Of a stretch of 14,924 nucleotides of DNA, positions 1 to 6,602 are shown in pieces. A program made the position numbers and the translations under genes. Below the pieces are notes generated by a model, which worked only from the letters and a program-made list of their open reading frames with translations, ran no database searches and was not told the origin of the DNA. The DNA comes from Thermoleophilaceae bacterium (GTDB taxonomy: Bacteria; Actinomycetota; Thermoleophilia; Solirubrobacterales; Thermoleophilaceae): contig JACCYP010000106.1 in assembly GCA_013696425.1 (NCBI GenBank), forward strand, positions 1 to 14,924. The letters are read 5' to 3'. Each line of letters starts with the position of its first letter. Position 1 is the stretch's first letter.

Positions 1-1
1 C

Positions 2-1024
2 TTCCGCACGTCGGACGAGCCGAGTGGACTGCGCGAGCTGCGAAAGCTCCGCGAAAAGAAGCTCGGCTCCGATCCCGGCTCCCCGGAGGGGCCGAGGCGC
101 CCGCTGCGCGAGCGAATCTCCTTCGGCAAGGCGATCAAGGTCGTGCTCGCTCTCGCCGTCGGCTGGATCCTGCTCGCGATCGTCCTCTTCTTCGTGAGCG
201 CACAGACCAGCGAGGGCGTCGATGACCGCACCGAGCGCGCGCTCAACGGCGGCGGCAGCCTGTTCACCGGGTCGACGATCCTCGTGATCGGTTCCGACGC
301 GCGCCCCAAGGGCTCCAAGGAGCCCGGCGCCGGCGGGCCCAGCCGCGCGGACTCGATTCTGCTCCTGCACGTGGGCTTCGGCACCGTTCGCCGGCTCTCG
401 ATCCTGCGCGACTCGCTGGCGAACGTCCCGGGCCACGGGCCGCAGAAGATCAACGCCGCCTACGCCTTCGGCGGGGCCCCGCTGATGATCCGCACGGTGC
501 GCGGCTTCATGGGCAACGGCCTGAGGATCAACCACGTGATCGAGGTGAACTTCACCGAGTTCCCCGAGCTGATCGACTCGCTTGGAGGGGTCAAGGTGAA
601 GCTCAGCCGCTGCGTCGCCTCGGACCCCTTCAGCGGCCGGCCGTTCCGGCTGCGCAAGGGCGAGCACACGCTGAACGGCCGGCAGGCGCTGGCGTTCGCG
701 CGCGTGCGCAAGAACAGGTGCAACAAGGGCGAGAACGACGACGCCCGCGCGCGGCGCCAGCAGCAGGTGCTCTCCTCGATCCGCTCGCGCGCGCTGTCAC
801 CGAACGGGTTCGCCCGCGCGCCGTGGATCGCCTGGGCTGCGCCGCGCACGATCAAGACGGACCTGAAGGGCCCGGGCATGGCCGGACTGTTCACCGACCT
901 GCTCACCGGCGGCTCGGGCAAGACGCGGGTGCTCCTGCCGTCGGGTCCCGGGCCGGCCGGATCGCTCGTCATCGCGGACTCCCAGAAGACGCGACAGGTG
1001 CGCGCGCTCGAGGGCGACCGCTAG
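2..1024 (+). CDS. LytR-CpsA-Psr (LCP) family protein, 5' end outside window
   Basis: The reading frame is open from base 2 with no stop, so the gene begins upstream of the window; the GTG at 143 lies inside the membrane segment and is not a credible start. The visible 340 residues are a basic cytoplasmic stretch (about 1-45), one hydrophobic membrane helix (about 46-66), and an extracellular LCP domain. LCP features seen are VIGSDAR, SRADSILLLHV, LSILRDSL, KINAAYAFGG and the FPELIDSLGGVKV block. LCP proteins transfer undecaprenyl-linked glycopolymers to peptidoglycan or arabinogalactan at the outer face of the membrane; conserved Arg and Asp residues handle the pyrophosphate. The substrate cannot be told from sequence. 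The C-terminus (after about residue 270) is short and lacks the LytR_C domain found in some members. The stop directly abuts the convergent gene at 1025. Confidence 0.9.
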   Translation, partial: FRTSDEPSGLRELRKLREKKLGSDPGSPEGPRRPLRERISFGKAIKVVLALAVGWILLAIVLFFVSAQTSEGVDDRTERALNGGGSLFTGSTILVIGSDARPKGSKEPGAGGPSRADSILLLHVGFGTVRRLSILRDSLANVPGHGPQKINAAYAFGGAPLMIRTVRGFMGNGLRINHVIEVNFTEFPELIDSLGGVKVKLSRCVASDPFSGRPFRLRKGEHTLNGRQALAFARVRKNRCNKGENDDARARRQQQVLSSIRSRALSPNGFARAPWIAWAAPRTIKTDLKGPGMAGLFTDLLTGGSGKTRVLLPSGPGPAGSLVIADSQKTRQVRALEGDR

Positions 1025-1333
1025 TCAGTCGCTGCTGGTTTTCGACTTCGAGTCGGAGCTCTTCTTCTCGGACTTCTTCTCGGATGACGAGGACGAGTCG
1101 CCCGAATCGCTCGACTTGCCCGAGTCGCCGCCGTTCTCCGCGGCCTTGCCCTTCTTCTGCTTGCCGTAGTCGGTGTTGTAGAAGCCCGAGCCCTTGAAGT
1201 GCACCGCGGGAGCGTGGAAGACCCGCTGGACGGGTGCGCCGCACTCCTCGCACTCCGTGACGGGGTCGTCGCTCATCGACTGGATCACGTCGAAGAGGTG
1301 CCCCTTCTCGCACTTGTACTCATAGACCGGCAC
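1025..1333 (-). CDS. FmdB-type zinc-ribbon protein with Ser/Lys/Asp-rich tail
   Basis: 102 residues from a GTG start; the N-terminus MPVYEYKC is the hallmark of the FmdB/CxxC_CxxC_SSSS zinc-ribbon family, which supports this start. Cys8, His12, Cys28 and Cys31 are the likely zinc ligands: the first knuckle reads CEKGH instead of CxxC, so His12 probably replaces the second Cys. The conserved block AVHFKGSGFYNTDYG follows, then about 45 residues of low-complexity Ser/Lys/Asp/Glu, presumably disordered. Family members are small putative regulatory proteins of unproven function; the name comes from a formamidase operon and should not be read as a function here. It lies 52 bp downstream of a 36-codon ORF on the same strand and may be co-transcribed with it. 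Its stop codon touches the stop of the LCP gene, leaving no room for a separate terminator. Confidence 0.88.
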   Translation of the reverse strand: MPVYEYKCEKGHLFDVIQSMSDDPVTECEECGAPVQRVFHAPAVHFKGSGFYNTDYGKQKKGKAAENGGDSGKSSDSGDSSSSSEKKSEKKSSDSKSKTSSD

Positions 1334-1385
1334 TGCTACCGCTTCGCGGTGACCAGCATCGTAGACATGGCCGACGAGTCTAGGA

Positions 1386-1496
1386 CTACTCCGGCAGCTT
1401 GGGCTCCCGTAGGTCGGGCAGCATCGACTTCTTCGTCGAGTGCCACACGATCCAGGCCGTCACGTGCTGAATGGGTTTGAGCGCTTTCGAGACCAT
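1386..1496 (-). CDS. Candidate 36-aa small protein divergent to glyS
   Basis: A short ATG-to-TAG frame on the minus strand. It starts MVSKALKPIQHVTAWIVWHS and ends in KKSMLPDLREPKLPE. The reason to take it seriously is its start: a GAGGGG Shine-Dalgarno-like stretch lies 8 nt before the ATG, and a TAGAAT box (plus-strand 1515-1520) lies just upstream of that. Residues 8-20 are amphipathic to hydrophobic with two Trp, flanked by Lys, as in a short membrane-associated helix; the tail is charged and Pro-rich. I do not recognise a family. It could be a real micro-protein, a leader peptide for the downstream FmdB-type gene (52 bp away, same strand), or chance. Conservation across relatives would decide. 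Confidence 0.5.
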   Translation of the reverse strand: MVSKALKPIQHVTAWIVWHSTKKSMLPDLREPKLPE

Positions 1497-1514
1497 CGGA
1501 TTTTCCCCTCGGCG

Positions 1515-1541
1515 ATTCTACCCCGCAGACTTGACCCCCAA
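1515..1541 (-). promoter_or_regulatory. Possible promoter for the 36-aa ORF / FmdB-type gene
   Basis: Read on the minus strand, TAGAAT (plus 1515-1520) matches the -10 consensus at five of six positions. TTGGGG (plus 1536-1541) is a weak -35 at 15 bp spacing. Transcription would begin about 10-15 nt upstream of the Shine-Dalgarno sequence of the small ORF. The spacing is short and the -35 poor, so this is tentative. On the plus strand of the same stretch, TTGACC (1531-1536) could be a -35 for glyS, with TGCAAA about 18 bp downstream as a weak -10. Confidence 0.3.
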
Positions 1542-1583
1542 TCGCCCGAAAGCCTGCAAATTGCGCCCGATAGCTTTACCGCA

Positions 1584-2906
1584 ATGCCTGAAGTGACCAT
1601 GGAGAAGATCGTCGCGCTGTGCAAACGGCGCGGATTCATCTTTCAGTCATCGGAGATCTACGGCGGCCTGGCCTCGACCTACGACTACGGCCATTACGGC
1701 GTGCTGCTCAAGCAGAACGTGAAGAACGAATGGTGGAAGTCGCTGATCCAGGAGCGCGACGACATCGTGGCCCTCGACGCCGCGATCCTCATGCACCCGC
1801 GCACGTGGGAGGCCTCGGGCCACCTCGAGGGCTTCTCGGACCCGCTGGTGCAGTGCCTCGGCAAATGCAAGCGTCGCTGGCGCGCCGACCACCTGCGCGA
1901 GGCCCAGCCCGAGGGCGAGCTCAAGTGCCCCGAATGCGACGGCGATCTCTCAGAGCCCAAGCAGTTCAACCTCATGTTCGAGACCCACATGGGCCCGGTG
2001 GCGGACGAGGGGGCGAAGATCTACCTGCGCCCGGAGACCGCTCAGGGCATCTTCGTGAACTTCAAGAACGTGCTCGGCTTCGCGCGCAAGAAGCCGCCGT
2101 TCGGGATCGCCCAGGCCGGCAAGAGCTTCCGCAACGAGATCACGCCCGGCAACTTCATCTTCCGCACGCGGGAGTTCGAGCAGATGGAGCTCGAGTTCTT
2201 CGTCCCGCCCGACGAGGCGGAGCAGTGGTACCGCTACTGGCGCGAGGAGCGCTTCGGCTGGTACAAGCAGCTCGGCATCAGGGAGGAGAAGCTGCGCCTG
2301 CGCGATCACGACGCCGACGAGCTCTCGCACTACTCGAGCGGCACCGCCGACGTCGAGTACGAGTTCCCGATGGGCTTCTCCGAGCTCGAGGGCATCGCCA
2401 ACCGCGGCGACTTCGACCTCACCCGCCACCAGGAGTTCTCCGGACAGAAGATGGACTACGTCGACACCGCCACCGGCGAGCGCTACATCCCCCACGTGAT
2501 CGAGCCCTCCGCCGGCGCCGACCGCGCGACGCTCGCCTTCCTGGTCGACGCCTACGACGAGGAGGAGGTGGAGGGCCGCGAGCGCGTGGTGGTGCGGCTG
2601 CATCCGCGCCTCGCGCCGGTGAAGGCCGCGGTGCTCCCCCTGGTGAACAAGGACGGCCAGCCCGAACGCGCACGCGAGATCTACGAGGAGCTGCGCAAGG
2701 TGATGCCGGCGGAGTTCGACACGGGCGGCTCGATCGGGAAGCGCTACCGCCGCCAGGACGAGATCGGCACGCCGTGGGGCGTGACCGTCGACCATCAGAC
2801 CATGGAGGACGGCACCGTCACCCTGCGCGATCGCGACACGCTCGAGCAGGTGCGGATGCCCGCCGGGGAGGTGGGTCCGGAGCTAGCGGCAAGATTGGCT
2901 GCGTAG
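1584..2906 (+). CDS. glyS: Glycyl-tRNA synthetase, single-chain class II type
   Basis: 440 residues. It attaches glycine to tRNA-Gly in the cytoplasm (homodimeric GlyQS type, not the alpha2-beta2 type). Visible hallmarks are the N-terminal KIVALCKRRGFIFQSSEIYGG, an inserted zinc-type motif with Cys91, Cys95, Cys115 and Cys118, LRPETAQGIF (148-157), class II motif 2 around SFRNE (181-185) and IFRTREFEQMELEFF, motif 3 EPSAGADR, and a C-terminal anticodon-binding domain. The frame is open upstream to 1440, but the ATG at 1584 (MPEVTMEKIVALCKRRG) matches where the family begins, and the upstream 48 residues look like translated leader. ATG at 1599 is an alternative. The first zinc knuckle is C-x3-C rather than the usual C-x2-C. 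The stop codon overlaps the GTG of the next gene. Confidence 0.95.
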   Translation: MPEVTMEKIVALCKRRGFIFQSSEIYGGLASTYDYGHYGVLLKQNVKNEWWKSLIQERDDIVALDAAILMHPRTWEASGHLEGFSDPLVQCLGKCKRRWRADHLREAQPEGELKCPECDGDLSEPKQFNLMFETHMGPVADEGAKIYLRPETAQGIFVNFKNVLGFARKKPPFGIAQAGKSFRNEITPGNFIFRTREFEQMELEFFVPPDEAEQWYRYWREERFGWYKQLGIREEKLRLRDHDADELSHYSSGTADVEYEFPMGFSELEGIANRGDFDLTRHQEFSGQKMDYVDTATGERYIPHVIEPSAGADRATLAFLVDAYDEEEVEGRERVVVRLHPRLAPVKAAVLPLVNKDGQPERAREIYEELRKVMPAEFDTGGSIGKRYRRQDEIGTPWGVTVDHQTMEDGTVTLRDRDTLEQVRMPAGEVGPELAARLAA

Positions 2907-3760
2907 TGCAGCCCTTGTTCGAGCACCGGGCGCAGTTCGCCGGCTACGAGACCCGCCTCCTCGAGCTCGAGGGCGACGGTCCGCCGGTCATTCTCTTCCA
3001 CGGCTTCTCCGACTCCGCCGACACCTGGCGGTTCACGCTCGACGCCCTCGCGCGCCGGGACCGCCGTGCGGTGGCCGTCGACCTCCCCGGCTTCGCCACC
3101 GCCGCGCACCTCAAGCCGGGCGAGGTGCTGCCCCAGCTCGACGCCTTCGCCCGCGCGCTCACCGAGCACTACGCGCCGGACGGCGGCGCGATCGCGTCGG
3201 GCAACTCGCTGGGCGGAGCGGTCGCGCTGCGGCTCGCCCAGAACCCGGAGCTCGGCCTCGCGGGCATCGTGCCGGTCGCGCCCGCCGGGCTCGACATGGC
3301 CCGCTGGCTCTCGATCATCGAGCGCGAGCCGCTCGTGCGCGCGCTGCTCGCCTCGCCCGTGCCGATCCCCCGGCGGATTCTCACCGACGTGGTCGGCCGG
3401 ATCTACCGGACGATCGCGTTCGCCTCTCCCCGGAAGGTCGACCCCAAGATGGTCTCGCTCTTCGCCTCCCATTTCGGCGAGCGCGCCGACGTCGCGCGCT
3501 TCCTCGCCACCGGCCGCCGGATGATGCCCGAGCTGCGCGACCCCTTCGAGCTCGAGAAGATCGAATGCCCCGTGCTCGTGGTCTGGGGAAAGCAGGACCG
3601 GATGGTCCATTCCGGCGGCGCGCAGCGGGTGGTGAACGCTCTCCCGGAGACCCAGGTCGAGGTGATCGAGCGCTGCGGCCACTGCCCCCAGGTCGAGGCG
3701 CCGGACCGGTTCGCGGAGCTGCTTCTCAGCTTCCCTGAGCCGCTCGTGCGCGCCGCCTGA
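2906..3760 (+). CDS. Alpha/beta-fold hydrolase (Ser-Asp-His), coupled to glyS
   Basis: 284 residues. The GTG at 2906 shares its G with the glyS TAG stop (TAGTG), a typical coupling arrangement; no clear separate ribosome binding site is seen. It has an oxyanion-strand motif LFHGFSDSADTW (30-41), nucleophile elbow SGNSLGGA with Ser101, acid Asp231 in VWGKQDRM and base His259 in RCGHCPQVEAPDRF, so the Ser-Asp-His triad is complete. The insert between strands 6 and 7 (about 130-215) is a helical lid. This is the general esterase / C-C hydrolase / epoxide-hydrolase-like superfamily; the substrate cannot be assigned. No signal peptide, so probably cytoplasmic. It sits 16 bp before the PhaC-like gene, suggesting a glyS-hydrolase-PhaC-like transcription unit. 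Confidence 0.88.
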   Translation: MQPLFEHRAQFAGYETRLLELEGDGPPVILFHGFSDSADTWRFTLDALARRDRRAVAVDLPGFATAAHLKPGEVLPQLDAFARALTEHYAPDGGAIASGNSLGGAVALRLAQNPELGLAGIVPVAPAGLDMARWLSIIEREPLVRALLASPVPIPRRILTDVVGRIYRTIAFASPRKVDPKMVSLFASHFGERADVARFLATGRRMMPELRDPFELEKIECPVLVVWGKQDRMVHSGGAQRVVNALPETQVEVIERCGHCPQVEAPDRFAELLLSFPEPLVRAA

Positions 3761-3776
3761 GACAATGAGGGTCCTG

Positions 3777-4913
3777 ATGGCGAGTCTGGTCCCCTCCCCC
3801 AGGGCAATCGAGTCCGTGGCCCGGCGCGTGCTTCCTCCCCTCGAGGAGGTCGCCGACGCGGGCGCGAACGCCTGGGACCTGCTCTTCGGCGGCGGCGTGG
3901 CCGACCTCTCGCGCACGCCCGCGTCGATCATCGACGAGGGCCCCCAGCGCACGGTCTACAAGTACATGCACGCGGGCGCCCGCCCGGCACGCCATGCGCC
4001 CGTGCTGCTCGTGCCGCCGCTCGCCGCGCCGGCCACCTGCTTCGATCTGCGCAAGGGCTGCTCGGTGGCCGAGCACATGCTCGAGTCGGGCTTCCCCACA
4101 TACCTGCTCGACTACGGCCCGATCTCCTACTCCGACCGCGCGCTCGGCCTCGAGCACTGGATCGACGACGTGATCCCGAACGCGGTGAACGACGTGGCCG
4201 AGGACTCCGGCGAGTCGGTGCAGCTGGTCGGCTGGTGCCTCGGCGGGATCATGTCGATGCTCGCTGTCGCGGCCCATCAGGAGCTCCCGGTGCGCTCGGT
4301 GGCGCTCATCGCGAGCCCGTTCGACTTCGAGCGCGTGCGGCTTATGGCCCCCATCCGCCAGCTCGGCAAGCTCACCGGCGGGGCGCTCGTCACCGGCCTC
4401 TACCGCGCGCTCGGCGGGGCGCCCGCGCCGCTCGTCTCGACCGCGTTCCGGCTGAGCGCCGTCGACAAGCTCATCACCAAGCCGATCGTGCTCGCACAGC
4501 ACATCCGCGACCGCGAGTTCCTCGCGCAGGTCGAGGCCGTCGACAACTACATGAGCAACATGCTCGCCTACCCCGGCCGCACCTTCGGCCAGCTCTACCA
4601 CCGCTTCTTCCGCGTGAACGAGCTGGCGGAGGGCAAGCTCAACATCGATGACCGCGAGATCGACCTCGCGGATGTGAAGCAGCCCGTGATCTCGGTCGCG
4701 GGCAACGGCGACGTGCTCGCCCCCAAGGCGGCGGTGAAGGTGATCACCAAGCTGCTGCCCAACGCGGAGTCGGTGCGCTACGAGACCGCCCCCGGCGGCC
4801 ACCTCGGCGTGCTCACCGGCCGCTCGGCGCGCAACTCGACGTGGCTCTACCTCGACGAGTTCCTCGCGGAGCACGACGTCGAGGCGCCGGCGCTCGGCGC
4901 GGCTGCGGCGTAA
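3777..4913 (+). CDS. PhaC-like alpha/beta hydrolase (putative PHA synthase)
   Basis: 378 residues from the ATG at 3777, preferred because GAGGG (3767-3771) lies 5 nt upstream; an in-frame ATG at 3765 adds four residues. The nucleophile elbow is GWCLGG with Cys154, as in poly(3-hydroxyalkanoate) synthases, which use Cys where lipases use Ser. Asp312 (AGNGDVLAP) and His342 (PGGHLGVLTGRSA) complete a Cys-Asp-His triad. The length and the GGHxGV C-terminus resemble the short class III PhaC subunit rather than the roughly 560-600 residue class I enzyme. Class III enzymes need a PhaE partner, and none is in the window; no phaA, phaB or phasin is here either. It could therefore be a true PHA synthase or a related acyltransferase or hydrolase. 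It follows a Ser hydrolase by 16 bp on the same strand. Confidence 0.8.
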   Translation: MASLVPSPRAIESVARRVLPPLEEVADAGANAWDLLFGGGVADLSRTPASIIDEGPQRTVYKYMHAGARPARHAPVLLVPPLAAPATCFDLRKGCSVAEHMLESGFPTYLLDYGPISYSDRALGLEHWIDDVIPNAVNDVAEDSGESVQLVGWCLGGIMSMLAVAAHQELPVRSVALIASPFDFERVRLMAPIRQLGKLTGGALVTGLYRALGGAPAPLVSTAFRLSAVDKLITKPIVLAQHIRDREFLAQVEAVDNYMSNMLAYPGRTFGQLYHRFFRVNELAEGKLNIDDREIDLADVKQPVISVAGNGDVLAPKAAVKVITKLLPNAESVRYETAPGGHLGVLTGRSARNSTWLYLDEFLAEHDVEAPALGAAAA

Positions 4914-4934
4914 CTCGCGCCTGCGGCGCTCGGA
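4914..4934 (+). repeat. REP-like short repeat, copy 1
   Basis: The 21 nt directly after the TAA of the PhaC-like gene (beginning CTCGCGCCTGCGGCGCTC) are identical to 13708-13728, which follows the stop of another plus-strand gene. A third near-identical copy lies inverted at 13928-13945. The core GCGCC-TGC-GGCGC can fold into a 5-bp hairpin. Position after stop codons and lack of coding suggest a dispersed REP-type element. Confidence 0.6.
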
Positions 4935-4960
4935 CCGCGGGCACCCAGGGGAGGTCCGAG
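4929..4960. terminator. Hairpin between convergent genes, possible terminator
   Basis: CTCGGACC (4929-4936) and GGTCCGAG (4953-4960) form a perfect 8-bp stem around a 16-nt loop, between the end of the plus-strand PhaC-like gene and the end of the minus-strand hydrolase. No T-run follows on either strand, so it is not a textbook intrinsic terminator, and its left arm overlaps the REP-like repeat. Confidence 0.35.
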
Positions 4961-5007
4961 GGGTTGCGGGCGTGCGCGGGGCGGATCTGCCGGCACCGTC
5001 CTGCCTA

Positions 5008-5026
5008 GCCCGCCCATATGGTGGGC
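5008..5026. terminator. Second hairpin in the same convergent gap
   Basis: GCCCGCC (5008-5014) pairs with GGTGGGC (5020-5026), 7 bp including one G-T pair, around the loop CATAT. It ends 21 bp before the stop of the minus-strand hydrolase, so it could serve that gene. No T-run is present. The rest of 4935-5047 shows nothing else I can name. Confidence 0.3.
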
Positions 5027-5047
5027 AGCCGCGCGCCGGCTCCCAGC

Positions 5048-5872
5048 TCAGGCCATGAACGTGATCAGCTTCGAGTTGAACTCGTCGGCGTGCGAGGCGT
5101 TCAGCCCGTGCGGGCCGCCCTCGATCACCTCGAGCTCGGCGCCGTCCACCATCTCGGCCGTGCGCTTGCCCGAGATCTCGACGGGCACCGTGGCGTCGCT
5201 GTCGCCGTGGATCACGAGCGTGCGCACGTCGATCTTCTCGAGGTCGCCCCGGAAGTCGGTCGTGCCGAACGCGGTGACGCACTCCCGGAAGGCGGTGAGC
5301 GATGCGGGCTCGGAGAGCGCCTTCGCCTCCTGGCGCTCCTCCTCGGAGACCTTGAGCTCGTCTCCGGCCGAAAAGAAGCCCTTGCTGAACTCCTCCATGA
5401 ATCCGTCGCGATCCTCGGCGATCGCGCCGCGCCACCCTTCGATCGTGTCCTCGTCGAGGCCGCCGTCGGGGTTGTCGTCCGTCTTCAGGAGGAACGGCGG
5501 AACCGCAGCGGCGAAGACCGCCTCGGACACGCGCTCGCTCCCGTGCGAGCCGAGGTAGCGGGCCACCTCCCCTCCGCCCATGGAGAAGCCGACGAGCGTC
5601 GCGTCCTTGAGGCCGAGGCCGTCGAGCACAGCGCCGAGATCGGCCGCGAAGGTGTCGTAGTCGTAGCCGGAGTCGGGCTTGTCCGAGGCGCCGAAGCCGC
5701 GCCGGTCGTAGGTGATCACGCGATAGCCCGCGTCGGCGAGCGGGCCGATCTGGTGCGACCAGGACTCGCCGGAGAGCGGCCAGCCGTGAATGAGCACGAC
5801 GGGGCGACCGTCACCGCCGGTGTCCTCGATGTTGAGCTTTACGCCGTCATGTGTGGTGATGTCTGTGGGCAT
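5048..5872 (-). CDS. Alpha/beta hydrolase, haloperoxidase/arylesterase type
   Basis: 274 residues from ATG. It matches the cofactor-free bacterial haloperoxidase / aryl-esterase group: VVLIHGWPLSGESW (25-38), YDRRGFGASDKP (55-66), nucleophile elbow GFSMGGGE with Ser97, acid Asp226 in HGDSDATVP, and base His255 in GGPHGLNASHADEFN. The full length and triad make it an intact enzyme. Members hydrolyse esters and, with acetate, form peracetic acid that can halogenate; the natural substrate is unknown. Cytoplasmic, with no signal peptide. It starts 47 bp after the end of the TetR gene on the same strand, so it is probably co-transcribed with and controlled by that regulator. No strong ribosome binding site precedes the ATG, but the GATGGXVKL-like N-terminus (TTHDGVKLNIEDTG) fits the family, supporting this start. 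Confidence 0.9.
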   Translation of the reverse strand: MPTDITTHDGVKLNIEDTGGDGRPVVLIHGWPLSGESWSHQIGPLADAGYRVITYDRRGFGASDKPDSGYDYDTFAADLGAVLDGLGLKDATLVGFSMGGGEVARYLGSHGSERVSEAVFAAAVPPFLLKTDDNPDGGLDEDTIEGWRGAIAEDRDGFMEEFSKGFFSAGDELKVSEEERQEAKALSEPASLTAFRECVTAFGTTDFRGDLEKIDVRTLVIHGDSDATVPVEISGKRTAEMVDGAELEVIEGGPHGLNASHADEFNSKLITFMA

Positions 5873-5919
5873 ACGGAACCCGTACCCGCGTCCGCAGCCT
5901 CAAACGAGCGGTGTGGCGC

Positions 5920-6531
5920 CTATTCGCCGGCGCCGAGGAGGTAGCGCGCGATGTCGAAGCCGGCCGCGAAGGCCTGCGCGCTGTCCCACTCCGGGTCCGA
6001 CACGAGCTGGAGCACGAAGCCGTCGCCGAGCGCGAAAAGCATCGAGATCGTGGCCTCCGCGCCGTGGCGCAGCGTCACCACTCCCTCGCGCTCCTTCTCC
6101 TCGAGGGCGGCGGATGCCTTGCCGCGGATCTGGCGGTAGAGCTCGGCCATCTCCACGCGCAGCTCCTCGTTGTGCCGCGAGGCCGAGAACAGCTCGAAGA
6201 TGATCGTGTTGTTGGTCGGGTCGAGGTACTCCTCGAGCTCGGAGGACAGCGCGGTGACGATGTCCTCGACCGACGTGGCGGCGACGAGCTGCGCTCCGAG
6301 GGACTCCATCCGCAGCGCGCAGTCGTGGCGCACGACCTCCACGAGCAGCCGCTCCTTGGAGCCGAAGTAGTAGTGGAGAAGACCGCGCGACACGCCCGCC
6401 TCGGCCGCCACCGCGTCGAAGGTCGAGGCCGCCGCACCGCGCACGGCCACGCTCTCGCGCATCGCGGCGACGATCCGCTGCGCCTTATCGGAATCGAGCT
6501 TGCGCGGCGCCTGCTTGGTCGAGGCCTCCAT
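5920..6531 (-). CDS. TetR/AcrR family transcriptional regulator
   Basis: 203 residues. The N-terminal TetR DNA-binding domain spans about 15-65: AQRIVAAMRESVAVRG, then the helix-turn-helix TFDAVAAEAGVSRGLLHYYFGSKERLL (about 37-63), with the family's typical YYFGSKE signature. The rest is an all-helical ligand-binding and dimerisation domain with no assignable ligand; the pattern is BetI-like. AGGGA lies just upstream of the ATG (spacing about 3 nt). The haloperoxidase-type hydrolase follows 47 bp downstream on the same strand and is the likely target, probably along with its own gene. The 71-bp upstream gap holds a 28-nt perfect inverted repeat (6548-6575) that could be either its operator or the terminator of the preceding gene. 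Confidence 0.92.
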   Translation of the reverse strand: MEASTKQAPRKLDSDKAQRIVAAMRESVAVRGAAASTFDAVAAEAGVSRGLLHYYFGSKERLLVEVVRHDCALRMESLGAQLVAATSVEDIVTALSSELEEYLDPTNNTIIFELFSASRHNEELRVEMAELYRQIRGKASAALEEKEREGVVTLRHGAEATISMLFALGDGFVLQLVSDPEWDSAQAFAAGFDIARYLLGAGE

Positions 6532-6547
6532 CGGTCCCTAGACAAGC

Positions 6548-6575
6548 AGAAGGGGCGCCCTGAGGCGCCCCTTCT
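6548..6575 (-). terminator. Strong 12-bp hairpin: terminator and/or TetR operator
   Basis: AGAAGGGGCGCC (6548-6559) and GGCGCCCCTTCT (6564-6575) form a perfect 12-bp stem with a CTGA loop. It lies 27 bp beyond the stop of the minus-strand gene at 6603; on that strand the stem is followed by GCTTGTCT, moderately T-rich, so an intrinsic terminator is the first reading. It also sits 16 bp before the tetR ATG, where an autoregulatory operator would be expected. Both may apply. Confidence 0.6.
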
Positions 6576-6602
6576 CCAGCACTCTGGTCTCGGGCGCCGG
6601 CG

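Noticed and set aside
1440..1583. 48-codon N-terminal extension of glyS
   Set aside because: It has no family resemblance, overlaps the small minus-strand ORF and a likely promoter, and GlyRS starts naturally at 1584.
1619..2905. Long plus-strand frame in front of the alpha/beta hydrolase (would give a 713-residue fusion)
   Set aside because: It overlaps glyS in another frame and is Arg/Pro/Ala-rich, the usual shadow of a high-GC gene. The hydrolase fold begins only after 2906.
3726..5435. Long minus-strand frame opposite the hydrolase and PhaC-like genes (569 codons)
   Set aside because: Composition is Arg/Gly/Ala/Val repetitive with no domain signal; it is antisense to two clear enzymes.
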